Shown: positions 54,794 to 63,452 of the stretch, piece after piece
Numbering within the stretch: position 1 is the first letter of the stretch
Layout of the letters: every line of letters starts with the position of its first letter
Assembly: GCA_002070905.1 (NCBI GenBank)
Contig: MWEF01000001.1
Location: 62,001-126,000 of the forward strand
DNA length: 64,000 nucleotides
Origin: Tenericutes bacterium ADurb.Bin087
Lineage (GTDB): Bacteria; Bacillota_I; Bacilli_A; RFN20; CAG-826
Direction of reading: 5' to 3'
Made by a program: the position numbers and the translations under genes
The notes under the pieces: generated by a model
The model's input: only the letters and a program-made list of their open reading frames with translations
The model's database searches: none
What the model was told of the DNA's origin: nothing

Positions 54794-55270
54794 ATGTTAA
54801 AAAAATATAAATTTAATCTTGAATTATGGGCAATTGTCCTTTTTGCTATGATTTTAATTCCTAATCTAATATGGATAATTGTTCCGCCCGCTATTGATCC
54901 TTTGCGTGTTGAATCAATTACCAAAGGTGTTGATATTGCAACAATTATTGTGCAAGTTTTAATGATTGCAAGTTTAACATTATTGGCAAATGAAGAGGTG
55001 GAGAAAGTTAAGCTTAATCCGCTCCTTACAACAACAATTGTAATGGTTTTGTTATATGTAGTTAGTTGGGTAATGTATTACATAAATTTATTTAATATTG
55101 TGATTCTTTTAGGTCTAACTCTTTGTCCATGTGTGGCAATTATTTTATATGCAATTGATCGTAAAAATATCTTTGGTTTAGTGTTTGCTGCGCTTTTTAC
55201 TATTGGTCATTTTATCTTTGCATTCGCTAATTTTTTGTGTATCGTTATCCCCGGTGCGTGTGTTTATTGA
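54794..55270 (+). CDS. Small membrane protein, four to five TM helices
   Basis: 158 residues with hydrophobic segments at about 12-32, 46-66, 77-100, 103-122 and 131-152 and little polar sequence. No family recognised. It starts 4 bp after the PI-PLC-like gene, so it is probably cotranscribed. No ribosome site is obvious. Function unknown. Confidence 0.55.
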   Translation: MLKKYKFNLELWAIVLFAMILIPNLIWIIVPPAIDPLRVESITKGVDIATIIVQVLMIASLTLLANEEVEKVKLNPLLTTTIVMVLLYVVSWVMYYINLFNIVILLGLTLCPCVAIILYAIDRKNIFGLVFAALFTIGHFIFAFANFLCIVIPGACVY

Positions 55271-55309
55271 TATAAAAGATATATTTAATCGCCTTATTCT
55301 TTAATCCGT

Positions 55310-55338
55310 TTGTAATTTAAAATGACTTTTGGTATTAT
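55310..55338 (+). promoter_or_regulatory. Promoter for tRNA-Trp
   Basis: TTGTAA, 17-bp spacer, TATTAT, about 10 bp before the tRNA. Confidence 0.6.
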
Positions 55339-55348
55339 ATCAAGTGCT

Positions 55349-55422
55349 AGGGATGTAGTTAAATGGTATAACTCCGGTCTCCAAAACCGTTGTTGCGGGT
55401 TCGATTCCTGCCATCCCTGCCA
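55349..55422 (+). tRNA. tRNA-Trp (anticodon CCA)
   Basis: Acceptor AGGGATG/CATCCCT, D-loop AAATGGTATAA, anticodon loop CTCCAAA, T-arm CGGGTTCGATTCCTG, discriminator G, encoded CCA. The CCA anticodon, with no UCA-anticodon tRNA, agrees with TGA being a stop codon. It marks the left edge of the restriction/defence island. Confidence 0.95.
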
Positions 55423-55433
55423 TCTTACTAGGT

Positions 55434-55466
55434 ATGCTTTGATACAATTATCGAGGCATTTTTTAT
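55434..55466 (+). terminator. Terminator of tRNA-Trp
   Basis: ATGCTTTGATA, CAAT loop, TATCGAGGCAT (G-U pairs only as exceptions), followed by TTTTTATT. Confidence 0.85.
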
Positions 55467-55694
55467 TATAAAAACACTTAAAATAAGGCTTTTTTAGCGA
55501 AAATAGGGCTAAAATTACCATTTTATAAGTTGCTAAACGGGGTAGAATCACTAATTTAAAAATTATCCCAAATCCTATTGTCTGAACGATTAGGGGTGGG
55601 GGTTGCACGGTTGAACGATTATAAGGGTAGGGGGTTGCAAATAGAAATAGCGGGAGTTTAAACTTTTCTTGCGCCAGTTAGAATATATACATAA
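55467..55694. other. Noncoding junction between tRNA-Trp and the restriction island
   Basis: No supported gene. It holds two imperfect G-rich direct repeats, TGAACGATTA(TAA)GGGT(A)GGGGGTTGCA, at 55583-55607 and 55612-55639. A minus-strand frame here crosses the tRNA and is not credible. No integrase or clear attachment site was seen. Confidence 0.6.
55583..55639 (+). repeat. Two G-rich direct repeats downstream of tRNA-Trp
   Basis: 25- and 28-bp copies that both begin TGAACGATTA and end GGGGGTTGCA, 4 bp apart; they differ by a TAA insertion and single bases. Confidence 0.75.
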
Positions 55695-55723
55695 TTGATA
55701 TTATAAGTGTGATAAACTAAATA
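55695..55723 (+). promoter_or_regulatory. Candidate promoter at start of restriction island
   Basis: TTGATA, 17-bp spacer, TAAATA, about 44 bp before the small gene at 55767. Confidence 0.45.
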
Positions 55724-55766
55724 TGTGTGAGTTTAAAGAAAAACTTTAACCTAGATTGGATGGCTT

Positions 55767-56030
55767 ATGACTGCAAATAATAAAGAAGACACTTCATATA
55801 ATTTTACGGAAGAGGGATATTCTTATCGTTTAGACCGTTTAGTTGGGGTTTATCGTTATGATACGAAGGTGTTTGAAGAGTTCGATTTTAAGACGAGGCA
55901 GTGGAAACAGACAGTTGCGGCATTCGATGCGTTTTACGAAGGTGGGACATCGTATCTAGCCACAAGAGAAGAAGTCGAAGTTTATATTATTCGCGCGTTT
56001 GAAAGACTTGGCAACAGAGACGATTTGTAA
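55767..56030 (+). CDS. Small protein of unknown function
   Basis: 87 residues, acidic and aromatic-rich (YRLDRLVGVYRYDTKVFEEFDF), no signal or TM segment. The ribosome site is weak (TTGGATGG). Not recognised. A promoter-like sequence precedes it and codon usage is plausible, so it may be real. Its place at the edge of the island would fit a small regulator or anti-restriction factor, which is a guess. Confidence 0.45.
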   Translation: MTANNKEDTSYNFTEEGYSYRLDRLVGVYRYDTKVFEEFDFKTRQWKQTVAAFDAFYEGGTSYLATREEVEVYIIRAFERLGNRDDL

Positions 56031-56255
56031 TTGTTAGATTGTTAGGCTTGAAATCCTAAAAGCGTCTAATGGGCTAAACTTTTCAGTGTGGCGGTAGAAA
56101 ACACAAATTAAAATTGTTATAATTTTAAAGTATTAAAAACTGCATGCTAATGAATCTACTACAGTTATATACAATAATTTGTTATTCCCCTTAAAGTTTA
56201 GTGAGAGTAAATAAATATTGTAACAGTATCAATTCATTGCAGAGGAGGAAAGTAA

Positions 56256-56933
56256 ATGTCTTTTTTCTTTAATCAAAAAAATGCCGACACCACAAAAGTT
56301 ATATTTGAAACGATAATGAACGACCTTCCAAAAGTATGGGATGCAAAAGAAGCCATTTTATTTATGAAAAATAATGGCTCTAGAAATTGGAAACAAATGG
56401 AGTGGCAGGGTTGGTATTTTGAATTCATGTGTGAAACTATTTTGAGGAAAAACTCTTTCTTTGAGATTCCTGGGAAAAAATATGGGAATGTTTCTTTTGA
56501 TGGGTTTAACGAGATAAATTATGATTTTAAAGCCCATTCTGAATTTAAAGGTTCTACCCCAAAAGTCCCAACAAATGGATATCTAGAGGTAGAGCAGGCA
56601 ATTGCAGATTATGGGAAAGTCTGTTTTATAGTTGCATGTGGTTCTGTCGAATTTGATGATGACGAACAAACTTTTAAAAAATGGCACGATAATTTAAAAG
56701 GAAAAAAGAGTAAATATGTTTTGGCCGGAGAAAAAAGTGGTAGGCGGTCTCGTCGAAGAAAAACAAAGTTTAACTTAAATAAGATAATTTTTCTTTATGT
56801 TGATAAAAGTACATTACCCTTTGTAGGGTCATTCCAAAAAGGGATGATAAATTCAGATGGAACTCCTAGAAATTCAAAAGTCATGATTGATTTGGAAGAT
56901 ACTAGATTCGAAAAATATGCATATGAGGTTTAA
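56256..56933 (+). CDS. Putative restriction endonuclease
   Basis: 225 residues with GGAGG upstream of the ATG. A PD-(D/E)XK-type catalytic pattern is visible: Asp82 in SFDGFNE and DFK at 90-92 (NYDFKAHS), with an acidic helix EWQGWYFEFMCE at 49-60 before it. The C-terminal half has a basic RRSRRRK patch suited to DNA contact. It is 2 bp upstream of a nuclease-helicase gene and in the same run as a cytosine-5 methyltransferase, so it is probably the cutting enzyme of that system. The recognition site is unknown. Confidence 0.6.
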   Translation: MSFFFNQKNADTTKVIFETIMNDLPKVWDAKEAILFMKNNGSRNWKQMEWQGWYFEFMCETILRKNSFFEIPGKKYGNVSFDGFNEINYDFKAHSEFKGSTPKVPTNGYLEVEQAIADYGKVCFIVACGSVEFDDDEQTFKKWHDNLKGKKSKYVLAGEKSGRRSRRRKTKFNLNKIIFLYVDKSTLPFVGSFQKGMINSDGTPRNSKVMIDLEDTRFEKYAYEV

Positions 56934-56935
56934 AA

Positions 56936-58744
56936 ATGGCAAGTTATATAAAAACTATCAGTGAATTTTTACTGGAAGATTCACAAAGTATTATTGGTTT
57001 ATTGTTTAAAGATTCGACAGCAAGCGTCTCGCAAATTAAATCATGGGAAGTTTTAATTGATGACCTAAAACGTTCTAATTTAAATTTTTTAGACTCAAGC
57101 ATCAATGTTGCAATCGAGTATTCTTTGCCGATAGACGGCATGGGAATAGACTTGTTAATTGCTGGGGTAAATAAAGGTGGACAAAAAAGGGTGTACATAA
57201 TTGAGGCAAAGCAATGGGTTGATTCTAATATATATGAATACACATTTGGGGAAGGACGGGGTGACGACGTCGAATTGCATCCTCAAATTCAGGTTTGGCG
57301 ACACGCTGTTGCATTTAAAGATTATTTAGATATAGGTGAAGAATATACTGTTTTTCCTTTTGTGTATACAAAGAATTTATCAAATAAAGCATTAAATATA
57401 TTGATTGATAAAAATCCCCTACCAAGCACTTCAAAAATTCCTATTAAACAATCACTGAATGAGATAATTACGATAATTAAGAGTGATTTAGAATCATCAA
57501 CGCCAGATATTTTAAATGATTTACAAAATGCGAAATATAAACCTTCAAAGTCGATAACTAAAGCAATGAACTCAATTGTTACCAGAAATGACCCATTTAT
57601 TTTAACAAAGGAGCAAGAAGATGTTGTCAAACAGGTTTTATCCGCCTTTTCTAATGGTAAAAAAATTGTAAGAATCACGGGCGCAGCAGGGTCAGGTAAA
57701 ACGGCTATATTGCTACATTTATATGTTAGATTTTTGAATGAATCTAATGATGAAAAAAGGCCAATTTTTGTATCAGGCGCCCAGAATACTAAATTATATC
57801 AAAGCCTATTTAGAGAAGTAGAGAGATCTTTCACTTTCTCTTTTTCTTTGAATAAGATGGTTTCAAAAAGTTTAGGAAGCAAATACTATATTTTTATGGA
57901 TGAGGCTCAACATAATAAAGAAGGTATAATAACTGACATGATCAATCGCGGAGCGCATTTGGTCTTGTGTTATGACCCTTCACAAACTATTAATGCTAAT
58001 AACTCTTTACAAGAATTAGAAATGCTTCAAAACCGTAATGATTTTATTTCAATAGAGTTAAAAAATAGTGTGAGGTTCTCTGGTTCCCAAGTTTTTGAAA
58101 TCAACGCTAAAAAAGTTTTAAATGGTGATAACAATCTGCTAGAAGATGATAAATTTGATTTTATGATTTTTGATACGATTGAAGAATTAGAGAAGCACAC
58201 GATTAGTGTAATACAAAATAACCCTAACTCAACTGTTGCAATTACTGGACTACTATCAAATGATGCTTCTGAAATAGCGAATAGAACAGACTCTCAAATA
58301 TTTATAAATTGGGGGTATTTAGGGGAGACTAGATGGTATCCTTATATAGAAAACAAGGACTATTTAAATCAGTATAATGGTAAGTTATGGGTCGGGACTT
58401 GGTGGTTACCTGGTTTAGATGTCGACTATGTCTCTGTTATAGTTGGCGGAGATGCAAAAATGACAAATGACGGATTAATAGCGATTCCAGAAGGCGCCAA
58501 ACATTATCAAATGATGATAAGTATAGCAGAGGAATTAAATTACCCTAAAACAGTTTATGTTATGAGAAATGATGGAAAAATAAATACAGTAAAAACCGCA
58601 CTAAAAATACTTGAATATATCGAAGAAGATGCAAAGAGAAAAATGGTTTTTATAAATAGATTTAGTGAATTATTAAAAAACAATTATTATATACTTCTTA
58701 CAAGGGGTAGAAAAGGATGCTATGTATGCTTTTTAAACAAATAG
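56936..58744 (+). CDS. Nuclease-DUF2075 helicase fusion (Schlafen group 3-like)
   Basis: 602 residues. N-terminal PD-(D/E)XK-like domain: GMGIDLLIAG (Asp72) and YIIEAKQW (Glu90-Lys92). The DUF2075/SLFN3-type helicase domain follows: Walker A GAAGSGKT (249-256), Walker B YYIFMDEAQ (317-325), an SVRFSG block (about 381), and C-terminal ILLTRGRKGCYV. This architecture is typical of defence-related DNA/RNA helicases of islands. It sits 2 bp after the candidate endonuclease and 58 bp before the methyltransferase. A role as an ATP-dependent restriction or abortive-infection component is inferred. Confidence 0.8.
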   Translation: MASYIKTISEFLLEDSQSIIGLLFKDSTASVSQIKSWEVLIDDLKRSNLNFLDSSINVAIEYSLPIDGMGIDLLIAGVNKGGQKRVYIIEAKQWVDSNIYEYTFGEGRGDDVELHPQIQVWRHAVAFKDYLDIGEEYTVFPFVYTKNLSNKALNILIDKNPLPSTSKIPIKQSLNEIITIIKSDLESSTPDILNDLQNAKYKPSKSITKAMNSIVTRNDPFILTKEQEDVVKQVLSAFSNGKKIVRITGAAGSGKTAILLHLYVRFLNESNDEKRPIFVSGAQNTKLYQSLFREVERSFTFSFSLNKMVSKSLGSKYYIFMDEAQHNKEGIITDMINRGAHLVLCYDPSQTINANNSLQELEMLQNRNDFISIELKNSVRFSGSQVFEINAKKVLNGDNNLLEDDKFDFMIFDTIEELEKHTISVIQNNPNSTVAITGLLSNDASEIANRTDSQIFINWGYLGETRWYPYIENKDYLNQYNGKLWVGTWWLPGLDVDYVSVIVGGDAKMTNDGLIAIPEGAKHYQMMISIAEELNYPKTVYVMRNDGKINTVKTALKILEYIEEDAKRKMVFINRFSELLKNNYYILLTRGRKGCYVCFLNK

Positions 58745-58756
58745 TTTACATGAATC

Positions 58757-58784
58757 TTTACTTTATCTCTTTATGCGGTAATAT
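58757..58784 (+). promoter_or_regulatory. Candidate promoter for the methyltransferase gene
   Basis: TTTACT, 16-bp spacer, TAATAT, about 19 bp before the GTG start; it would let the methyltransferase be expressed separately from the nucleases. Confidence 0.55.
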
Positions 58785-58802
58785 CTGTGTGGAGGTGTTT
58801 AA

Positions 58803-60038
58803 GTGAAATCGGAAAAATTTAAATTTATAGATTTATTTTCAGGGATTGGTGGTTTTCATATTGCTATGACAAATCTCGGCGGAGAATGTGTATTGGCTTC
58901 TGAAATAGATGAATATGCAATACAAAGTTATATGGAAAATTATGGAATTGATTCAGCAAATGATGTTACAAAAATAGATCCAAATAAGATTGAGCCCTAT
59001 GATGTCTTATGTGCGGGGTTTCCGTGTCAAACTTTTTCAAAAGCTGGAGGTCAACAGGGTTTTGAGGATAAAACTAGGGGGACATTGTTCTTTGAAATAG
59101 CAAGAATATTAAAAGTAAATCAACCAAAATTCATAATATTAGAAAATGTAAGAAATTTAGTTGGTCACGATAAGGGGAATACATATAGAATTATTTCTGA
59201 AACATTAGATGAACTAGGATATTTAATTAATGAAAAGCCGTTAATCGTCAGTCCGCATCAATTTGGAATCCCTCAATTAAGGGAAAGGGTTTATATTATG
59301 GGGGTGCGCAAAGACCTAGAAGTAAAAAAACTTAAGTTCAAAGTCCCTGATATAAAGAAAAGTGAACTATCTATATATGATTCGGGAATATTAGAAAATG
59401 GGAAGGTCGATAAAAAGTATTCTATTAGTGAATATGAAGAAATGGTGCTCACCGCTTGGGATGAGTTTTATCAAGGTTTAAATCAAAAAATAATTGGTTT
59501 TCCGATTTGGTCTTTTGAATTTAAGGAAACGTACGATTTAAGTGAGTTCCCAAAGTGGAAGCAAGATTTTTGTAATAAAAATAGACAATTATATTTAGAA
59601 AATAAGGAACATATAGATAAATGGTTAGATAAATACAACGATTTAGAAAGTTTTACTCCTACTGACCGGAAATTTGAGTGGCAAGCAGGAAAATCTATAA
59701 GTACTATCTGGGATGGGATAATTCAATTTAGGCCTTCTGGAATTAGAGTTAAAAGACCAGATACATTTCCGGCGTTAGTTGCGATGGTACAAATTCCGAT
59801 TATTGGAAGACTAAAAAGAAGACTAACACCTAGAGAGGCGGCTAGACTTCAAAGTTTCCCTGATAGTTTTAAGCCTAATAGTAATGATCACCAAGCATAT
59901 AAACAATTTGGTAATGCAGTTAATGTCAATGTTGTAGAACACCTAGCAAAGCAATTATTCGATTTAGAAAAACAAAGAAAAAATTCGATAAGTGTGAAAA
60001 AGGCAGAACAGATTACTTTATTTGATTTTCAAGAGTAA
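58803..60038 (+). CDS. DNA (cytosine-5)-methyltransferase
   Basis: 411 residues from a GTG with GGAGGTG upstream. All key C5 motifs are present: I FIDLFSGIGG (8-17), IV AGFPCQTFS with catalytic Cys75, VI LENVRNL (113-119), VIII PQLRERVY (157-164), IX RRLTPREAARLQSFP and X QFGNAVNVNVV. The target-recognition region lies at about 190-330. The last residues QITLFDF match a sliding-clamp binding motif. It protects host DNA from the neighbouring nucleases. Arg is encoded almost only by AGA/AGG, unlike genes before 55 kb. Confidence 0.95.
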   Translation: MKSEKFKFIDLFSGIGGFHIAMTNLGGECVLASEIDEYAIQSYMENYGIDSANDVTKIDPNKIEPYDVLCAGFPCQTFSKAGGQQGFEDKTRGTLFFEIARILKVNQPKFIILENVRNLVGHDKGNTYRIISETLDELGYLINEKPLIVSPHQFGIPQLRERVYIMGVRKDLEVKKLKFKVPDIKKSELSIYDSGILENGKVDKKYSISEYEEMVLTAWDEFYQGLNQKIIGFPIWSFEFKETYDLSEFPKWKQDFCNKNRQLYLENKEHIDKWLDKYNDLESFTPTDRKFEWQAGKSISTIWDGIIQFRPSGIRVKRPDTFPALVAMVQIPIIGRLKRRLTPREAARLQSFPDSFKPNSNDHQAYKQFGNAVNVNVVEHLAKQLFDLEKQRKNSISVKKAEQITLFDFQE

Positions 60039-60062
60039 ATCGACAAAGTATAGATAGATTTC

Positions 60063-62000
60063 TTAATCTTCAACAAATAACTCTGGCACATTGTAATAAA
60101 TATCATTAATTTCATCTCTAACTGATTGTTTACTACAATTAAGTAGAGATTTTTTTAATTTGTGCTCGTTGTTTCTAAAATCAATATATTCTTGGTGATT
60201 ACGAATATAATCAGCAGTTTCTCTATTTAGACCATTCCTCTGAAAAAATATTGTGAGACTATTGGTAGATCCGTATTCAACATACTCGTACCAATCATTA
60301 TCAAAAGGTTGATTATCTGTTATAAGTTTCTTGTACTCTGTTGAAAATTTAAGGAAGTAATTGGCGATACTAAATAAAATAATATTATCAATAATTTGAA
60401 GGGTCTCGCCTATTACTATATTTTTATGTTCTTGTGTTCCTTCATATTTTATTTTCTCGAAATTTTTATAAATAATACGGTTATTTTCAGCTGTATAATC
60501 GATGGTATCTTTCAAGAGCAAACTCAAACCGTAACCATTCATCCATCTTGCCAAAATTACAGCGTAGTATTTAAGTCTATTCCCATTGCCAAGCGTATCT
60601 GACTCGTAAATATCCCACTTAAATAGGTGTCTTAATTTATTTAAAAAATCTAGCAAATCTTTATATTGAACCCTACCTTCTACTAATTTTGGATATTTTA
60701 GACCATTACTAATTTCAGTAAACAAATTATCGGTTTGGTCCAATGAGATGTTAATATCATCATCTGGTTGTGGTTTATTGCTGTCATCCCTTTTAAACTT
60801 TTGTTTTATGGTTGAAATAGTTCTGTCATTTAATAAATGATTAAATTGTCTTCTAACAACGCTATCTCTATCATTTATAATATCTTTAAGTAATATTAGC
60901 CCTGTTTTCCTCATCAAATCGTACTCTTCTACCTTTTGTCCTTCATGCTGATTTAATTCTGAGCATCCTTTCATAAATTGTTGAATAATGTATTCCTTGG
61001 CATCGTCTTTTAATTGGCTGGTGAGAGCAAGCTCTTGTTTTTGAACATCGTTCTTAAGTAGGTCCTCAATAGTCTTTTTTGACATTTGTTTATCCCGAAT
61101 AATGAAAACATTTCCATAAAGGTTGTATTCAATTCTACCAACACGACCCAATAAGTTTTTAAATTCAACCGAGTTCATATTACCTTTACGACCTATTCTA
61201 CAGCTTATAACTATAAGGTTATCCGCGGGTAGGTTCACACCTTCCATAAGTGTGGATGTACTGAATAAAGTTTTAATTTCCTTTTCTCTGTATAGGGTTT
61301 CGATTCTTGTTCTAATATGCGCAGGTAGATAGCCTACATGATAAGAAACACCTTTTTTAATTATGTCCGCTAAGTAATAGTCGGCGTGTATTTCTTCTTT
61401 AATTTCTTTCGATACTTCATTTAGAACTTCATTTTCTAGGTAAGGGAGCTTAGCGGCATGATTAATAGCCAAACTAACTGCTTTATCGCGGCCAGAACAA
61501 TAGATTAAGTTCGATTTCTCATCATTTCTACTTATTATCTTTTCTATTATTGTTTCTGTTGTATCATTCAGACTTAAGCTATCTAGTTTTTTGAAAGGAT
61601 TCTTGTTTTTCGAATGTTCATTAAATACAATGAATTCTTTTTCGACATTATCTAACAAGTATTTCATTTGGCTGACAGGGCTAAAAGATGTTTTGAAATA
61701 ATTATTTTTATCTATTTGATTATTAGGTAGAGCTTCGAAATATACTTCGGGATTAGGTATGTTAGGTGAAGCCAGAATAATGTTGGGCGTCCTTGGTCTA
61801 TCTACTAGCATGTCAATAACTTTGAAATAAAAAGCAGCCCTACCATCAGCTTCAGACATTCTGTGAGCTTCATCGATAAACAAATAATCAATTGATATAT
61901 TAGGATATGAAATTAATGTATACAATAACCTTTCTGGTGTCATAACCAAAATATAATTAAGATTGTCTTGTTTGAAGAACAACGAGTTTCCTGATGTCAC
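60063..62000 (-). CDS. DEAH-box helicase lacking the N-terminal ATP-binding motif
   Basis: 645 residues from a GTG at 62000. It begins shortly before motif II: IDYLFIDEAHRMSE has DEAH at 43-46. It continues through motif III-like ILASPN, motif V STSTLMEGVNLPA and motif VI NLLGRVGRIEY. No Walker A (motif I) or Q motif precedes it. In-frame coding continues only eight codons further upstream (ELGIKKYKV) before a TAA, so the first 150-200 residues of an SF2 helicase are missing. The C-terminal 250 residues are island-specific and unrecognised. Likely a decayed defence helicase; ATPase activity is doubtful. Convergent with the methyltransferase gene. Confidence 0.75.
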   Translation of the reverse strand: MTSGNSLFFKQDNLNYILVMTPERLLYTLISYPNISIDYLFIDEAHRMSEADGRAAFYFKVIDMLVDRPRTPNIILASPNIPNPEVYFEALPNNQIDKNNYFKTSFSPVSQMKYLLDNVEKEFIVFNEHSKNKNPFKKLDSLSLNDTTETIIEKIISRNDEKSNLIYCSGRDKAVSLAINHAAKLPYLENEVLNEVSKEIKEEIHADYYLADIIKKGVSYHVGYLPAHIRTRIETLYREKEIKTLFSTSTLMEGVNLPADNLIVISCRIGRKGNMNSVEFKNLLGRVGRIEYNLYGNVFIIRDKQMSKKTIEDLLKNDVQKQELALTSQLKDDAKEYIIQQFMKGCSELNQHEGQKVEEYDLMRKTGLILLKDIINDRDSVVRRQFNHLLNDRTISTIKQKFKRDDSNKPQPDDDINISLDQTDNLFTEISNGLKYPKLVEGRVQYKDLLDFLNKLRHLFKWDIYESDTLGNGNRLKYYAVILARWMNGYGLSLLLKDTIDYTAENNRIIYKNFEKIKYEGTQEHKNIVIGETLQIIDNIILFSIANYFLKFSTEYKKLITDNQPFDNDWYEYVEYGSTNSLTIFFQRNGLNRETADYIRNHQEYIDFRNNEHKLKKSLLNCSKQSVRDEINDIYYNVPELFVED

Positions 62001-62319
62001 AACTTTGTATTTTTTAATTCCTAATTCATATTAGCACAACAGTGTTGATACAATAGTATTGAACCTATAGAATATGAAAATAGGGAGAATATCCCTTTTT
62101 TCTTTCGTATACATATGTTTTTTTCATCATGTTCCTTTATTGAAGAAATATTTAATCAAATTAGTTTATGTAAAAACACGAAAGGTCAATAAAAACACGA
62201 AAGACTTTTTATAGTACATCATATCTAAAAATAAAATTATTTTCTGATTTTGATTGTGAAATTTGGCGAAAAATGATAGAACTAATTAGATATAGTAATT
62301 AATTAGTGGGGTGAAAAAT
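62001..62319. other. Noncoding region between truncated helicase and second restriction unit
   Basis: Very AT-rich with no supported gene. It contains a terminator-like hairpin AGGGA-GAATA-TCCCT plus T-tract (62082-62102, plus strand) and two direct repeats (62171 and 62190). The missing helicase 5' end is not found here. Confidence 0.6.
62171..62203 (+). repeat. Pair of 14-bp direct repeats upstream of restriction unit
   Basis: TAAAAACACGAAAG occurs at 62171-62184 and 62190-62203, 19 bp apart start to start, about 120 bp before the next gene; operator-like. Confidence 0.6.
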
Positions 62320-63435
62320 ATGATGGATGAAGCTACATTACATAAGATTATCAAGGAAAATAAAGAAGTTCAAAACAGATTATTAGAGTTACTAGAAATT
62401 AATGAAAATGGCATTGTATTTAATTCGGAAGACCAATATCCAAATGGGTTATTTGCAGACTTTTCTATTATTGAAAATACTAATAAAGTTAGAGCTATAA
62501 TTGAATTAAAAGGATCAAACATAGGTGCTAACGAATATGTAAGAGGTACTGGTCAACTATTACAATATCAACATTTTATTGACAATAATTTGTCAACAAA
62601 AAATTACGACTTCTCACAAGCTATCGCTGTATTATGTTTTCCATCTACATTAATAAGCGATCAAAATTATAATATTGGTTTATTTGGTTATCCAGATAAG
62701 AGTTTATTAGTTGAGTTTAATGAAGAAAATTATACTTTTAGGAAAATCACTAAAAAAGATTTAAATGTGTTTGCAGGCTCAAGGGGAAAAGATATGGTTA
62801 CTATTAGCCCTTATTATATTCGTGATACCAGAGTCTTTGAAATTTATATTGCACTAAAATTTTTCCAAATTCTTAAGTTGGCAGGTTATCAAGTGATAAA
62901 TAGAAAGCAAGCAGAGGCTTTTTTAAGACAACTAGATACTCCAGACAATGGAAATTGGCGAAATGTTTTTATAACACTATCATCATTAGGTTTAACCGAT
63001 CACTTAAATATACCAACTAGAATTGGTGCGAAATATGCCGATATGAGTTTTGAAGAGTTTGCATATGAGATTTACAATTCTTATATTAAGAATTATTTCT
63101 CATTATTATTATCTTCAGTCTTGACTTTTTCAAATACTAATTGCAATATATCACTGGATCAGTTAAGAAATGCTGTAAACAATTTTTATGCTGGAAAAGA
63201 TGTCTTATTCATGACTGATTCAGGAACAAGATATTTATCTAGTTGGTTGAATATTATGCAGGATGATTATGGATGCATAAGTTTCCCAGCAAAGAAAAAT
63301 ATAAGAGAATACAAAATTATATATCCGATAGACAAGTATAATAAGAAAGCTATTATGGAGGAAATAAAGAAGAATACAACTTTACCATATTTCTTCATTA
63401 ATAAGTTTAATTCTCTTATAAGTACTAAAATTTAG
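62320..63435 (+). CDS. Putative restriction endonuclease of second methyltransferase unit
   Basis: 371 residues from the ATG at 62320 (GGGGTG 7 bp upstream; GTG at 62311 is the alternative). PD-(D/E)XK pattern near the N-terminus: GLFADFSII with Asp and RAIIELKGSN with Glu-Leu-Lys (about 46-72), the usual nuclease core spacing. The rest is alpha-helical (FEIYIALKFFQILKLAGY) and may recognise DNA. It is 17 bp upstream of a second cytosine-5 methyltransferase, so together they form a probable type II restriction-modification pair. Specificity unknown. Confidence 0.68.
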   Translation: MMDEATLHKIIKENKEVQNRLLELLEINENGIVFNSEDQYPNGLFADFSIIENTNKVRAIIELKGSNIGANEYVRGTGQLLQYQHFIDNNLSTKNYDFSQAIAVLCFPSTLISDQNYNIGLFGYPDKSLLVEFNEENYTFRKITKKDLNVFAGSRGKDMVTISPYYIRDTRVFEIYIALKFFQILKLAGYQVINRKQAEAFLRQLDTPDNGNWRNVFITLSSLGLTDHLNIPTRIGAKYADMSFEEFAYEIYNSYIKNYFSLLLSSVLTFSNTNCNISLDQLRNAVNNFYAGKDVLFMTDSGTRYLSSWLNIMQDDYGCISFPAKKNIREYKIIYPIDKYNKKAIMEEIKKNTTLPYFFINKFNSLISTKI

Positions 63436-63452
63436 AAAGTGTGGTAATTAAA

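Noticed and set aside
55349-55422. tRNA-Trp as an attachment site with a duplicated 3' end
   Set aside because: I could not find a second copy of the tRNA 3' end or an integrase gene inside the window.
55294-55608. Minus-strand 104-residue open frame
   Set aside because: It runs across tRNA-Trp and its terminator and has no ribosome site or recognisable sequence.
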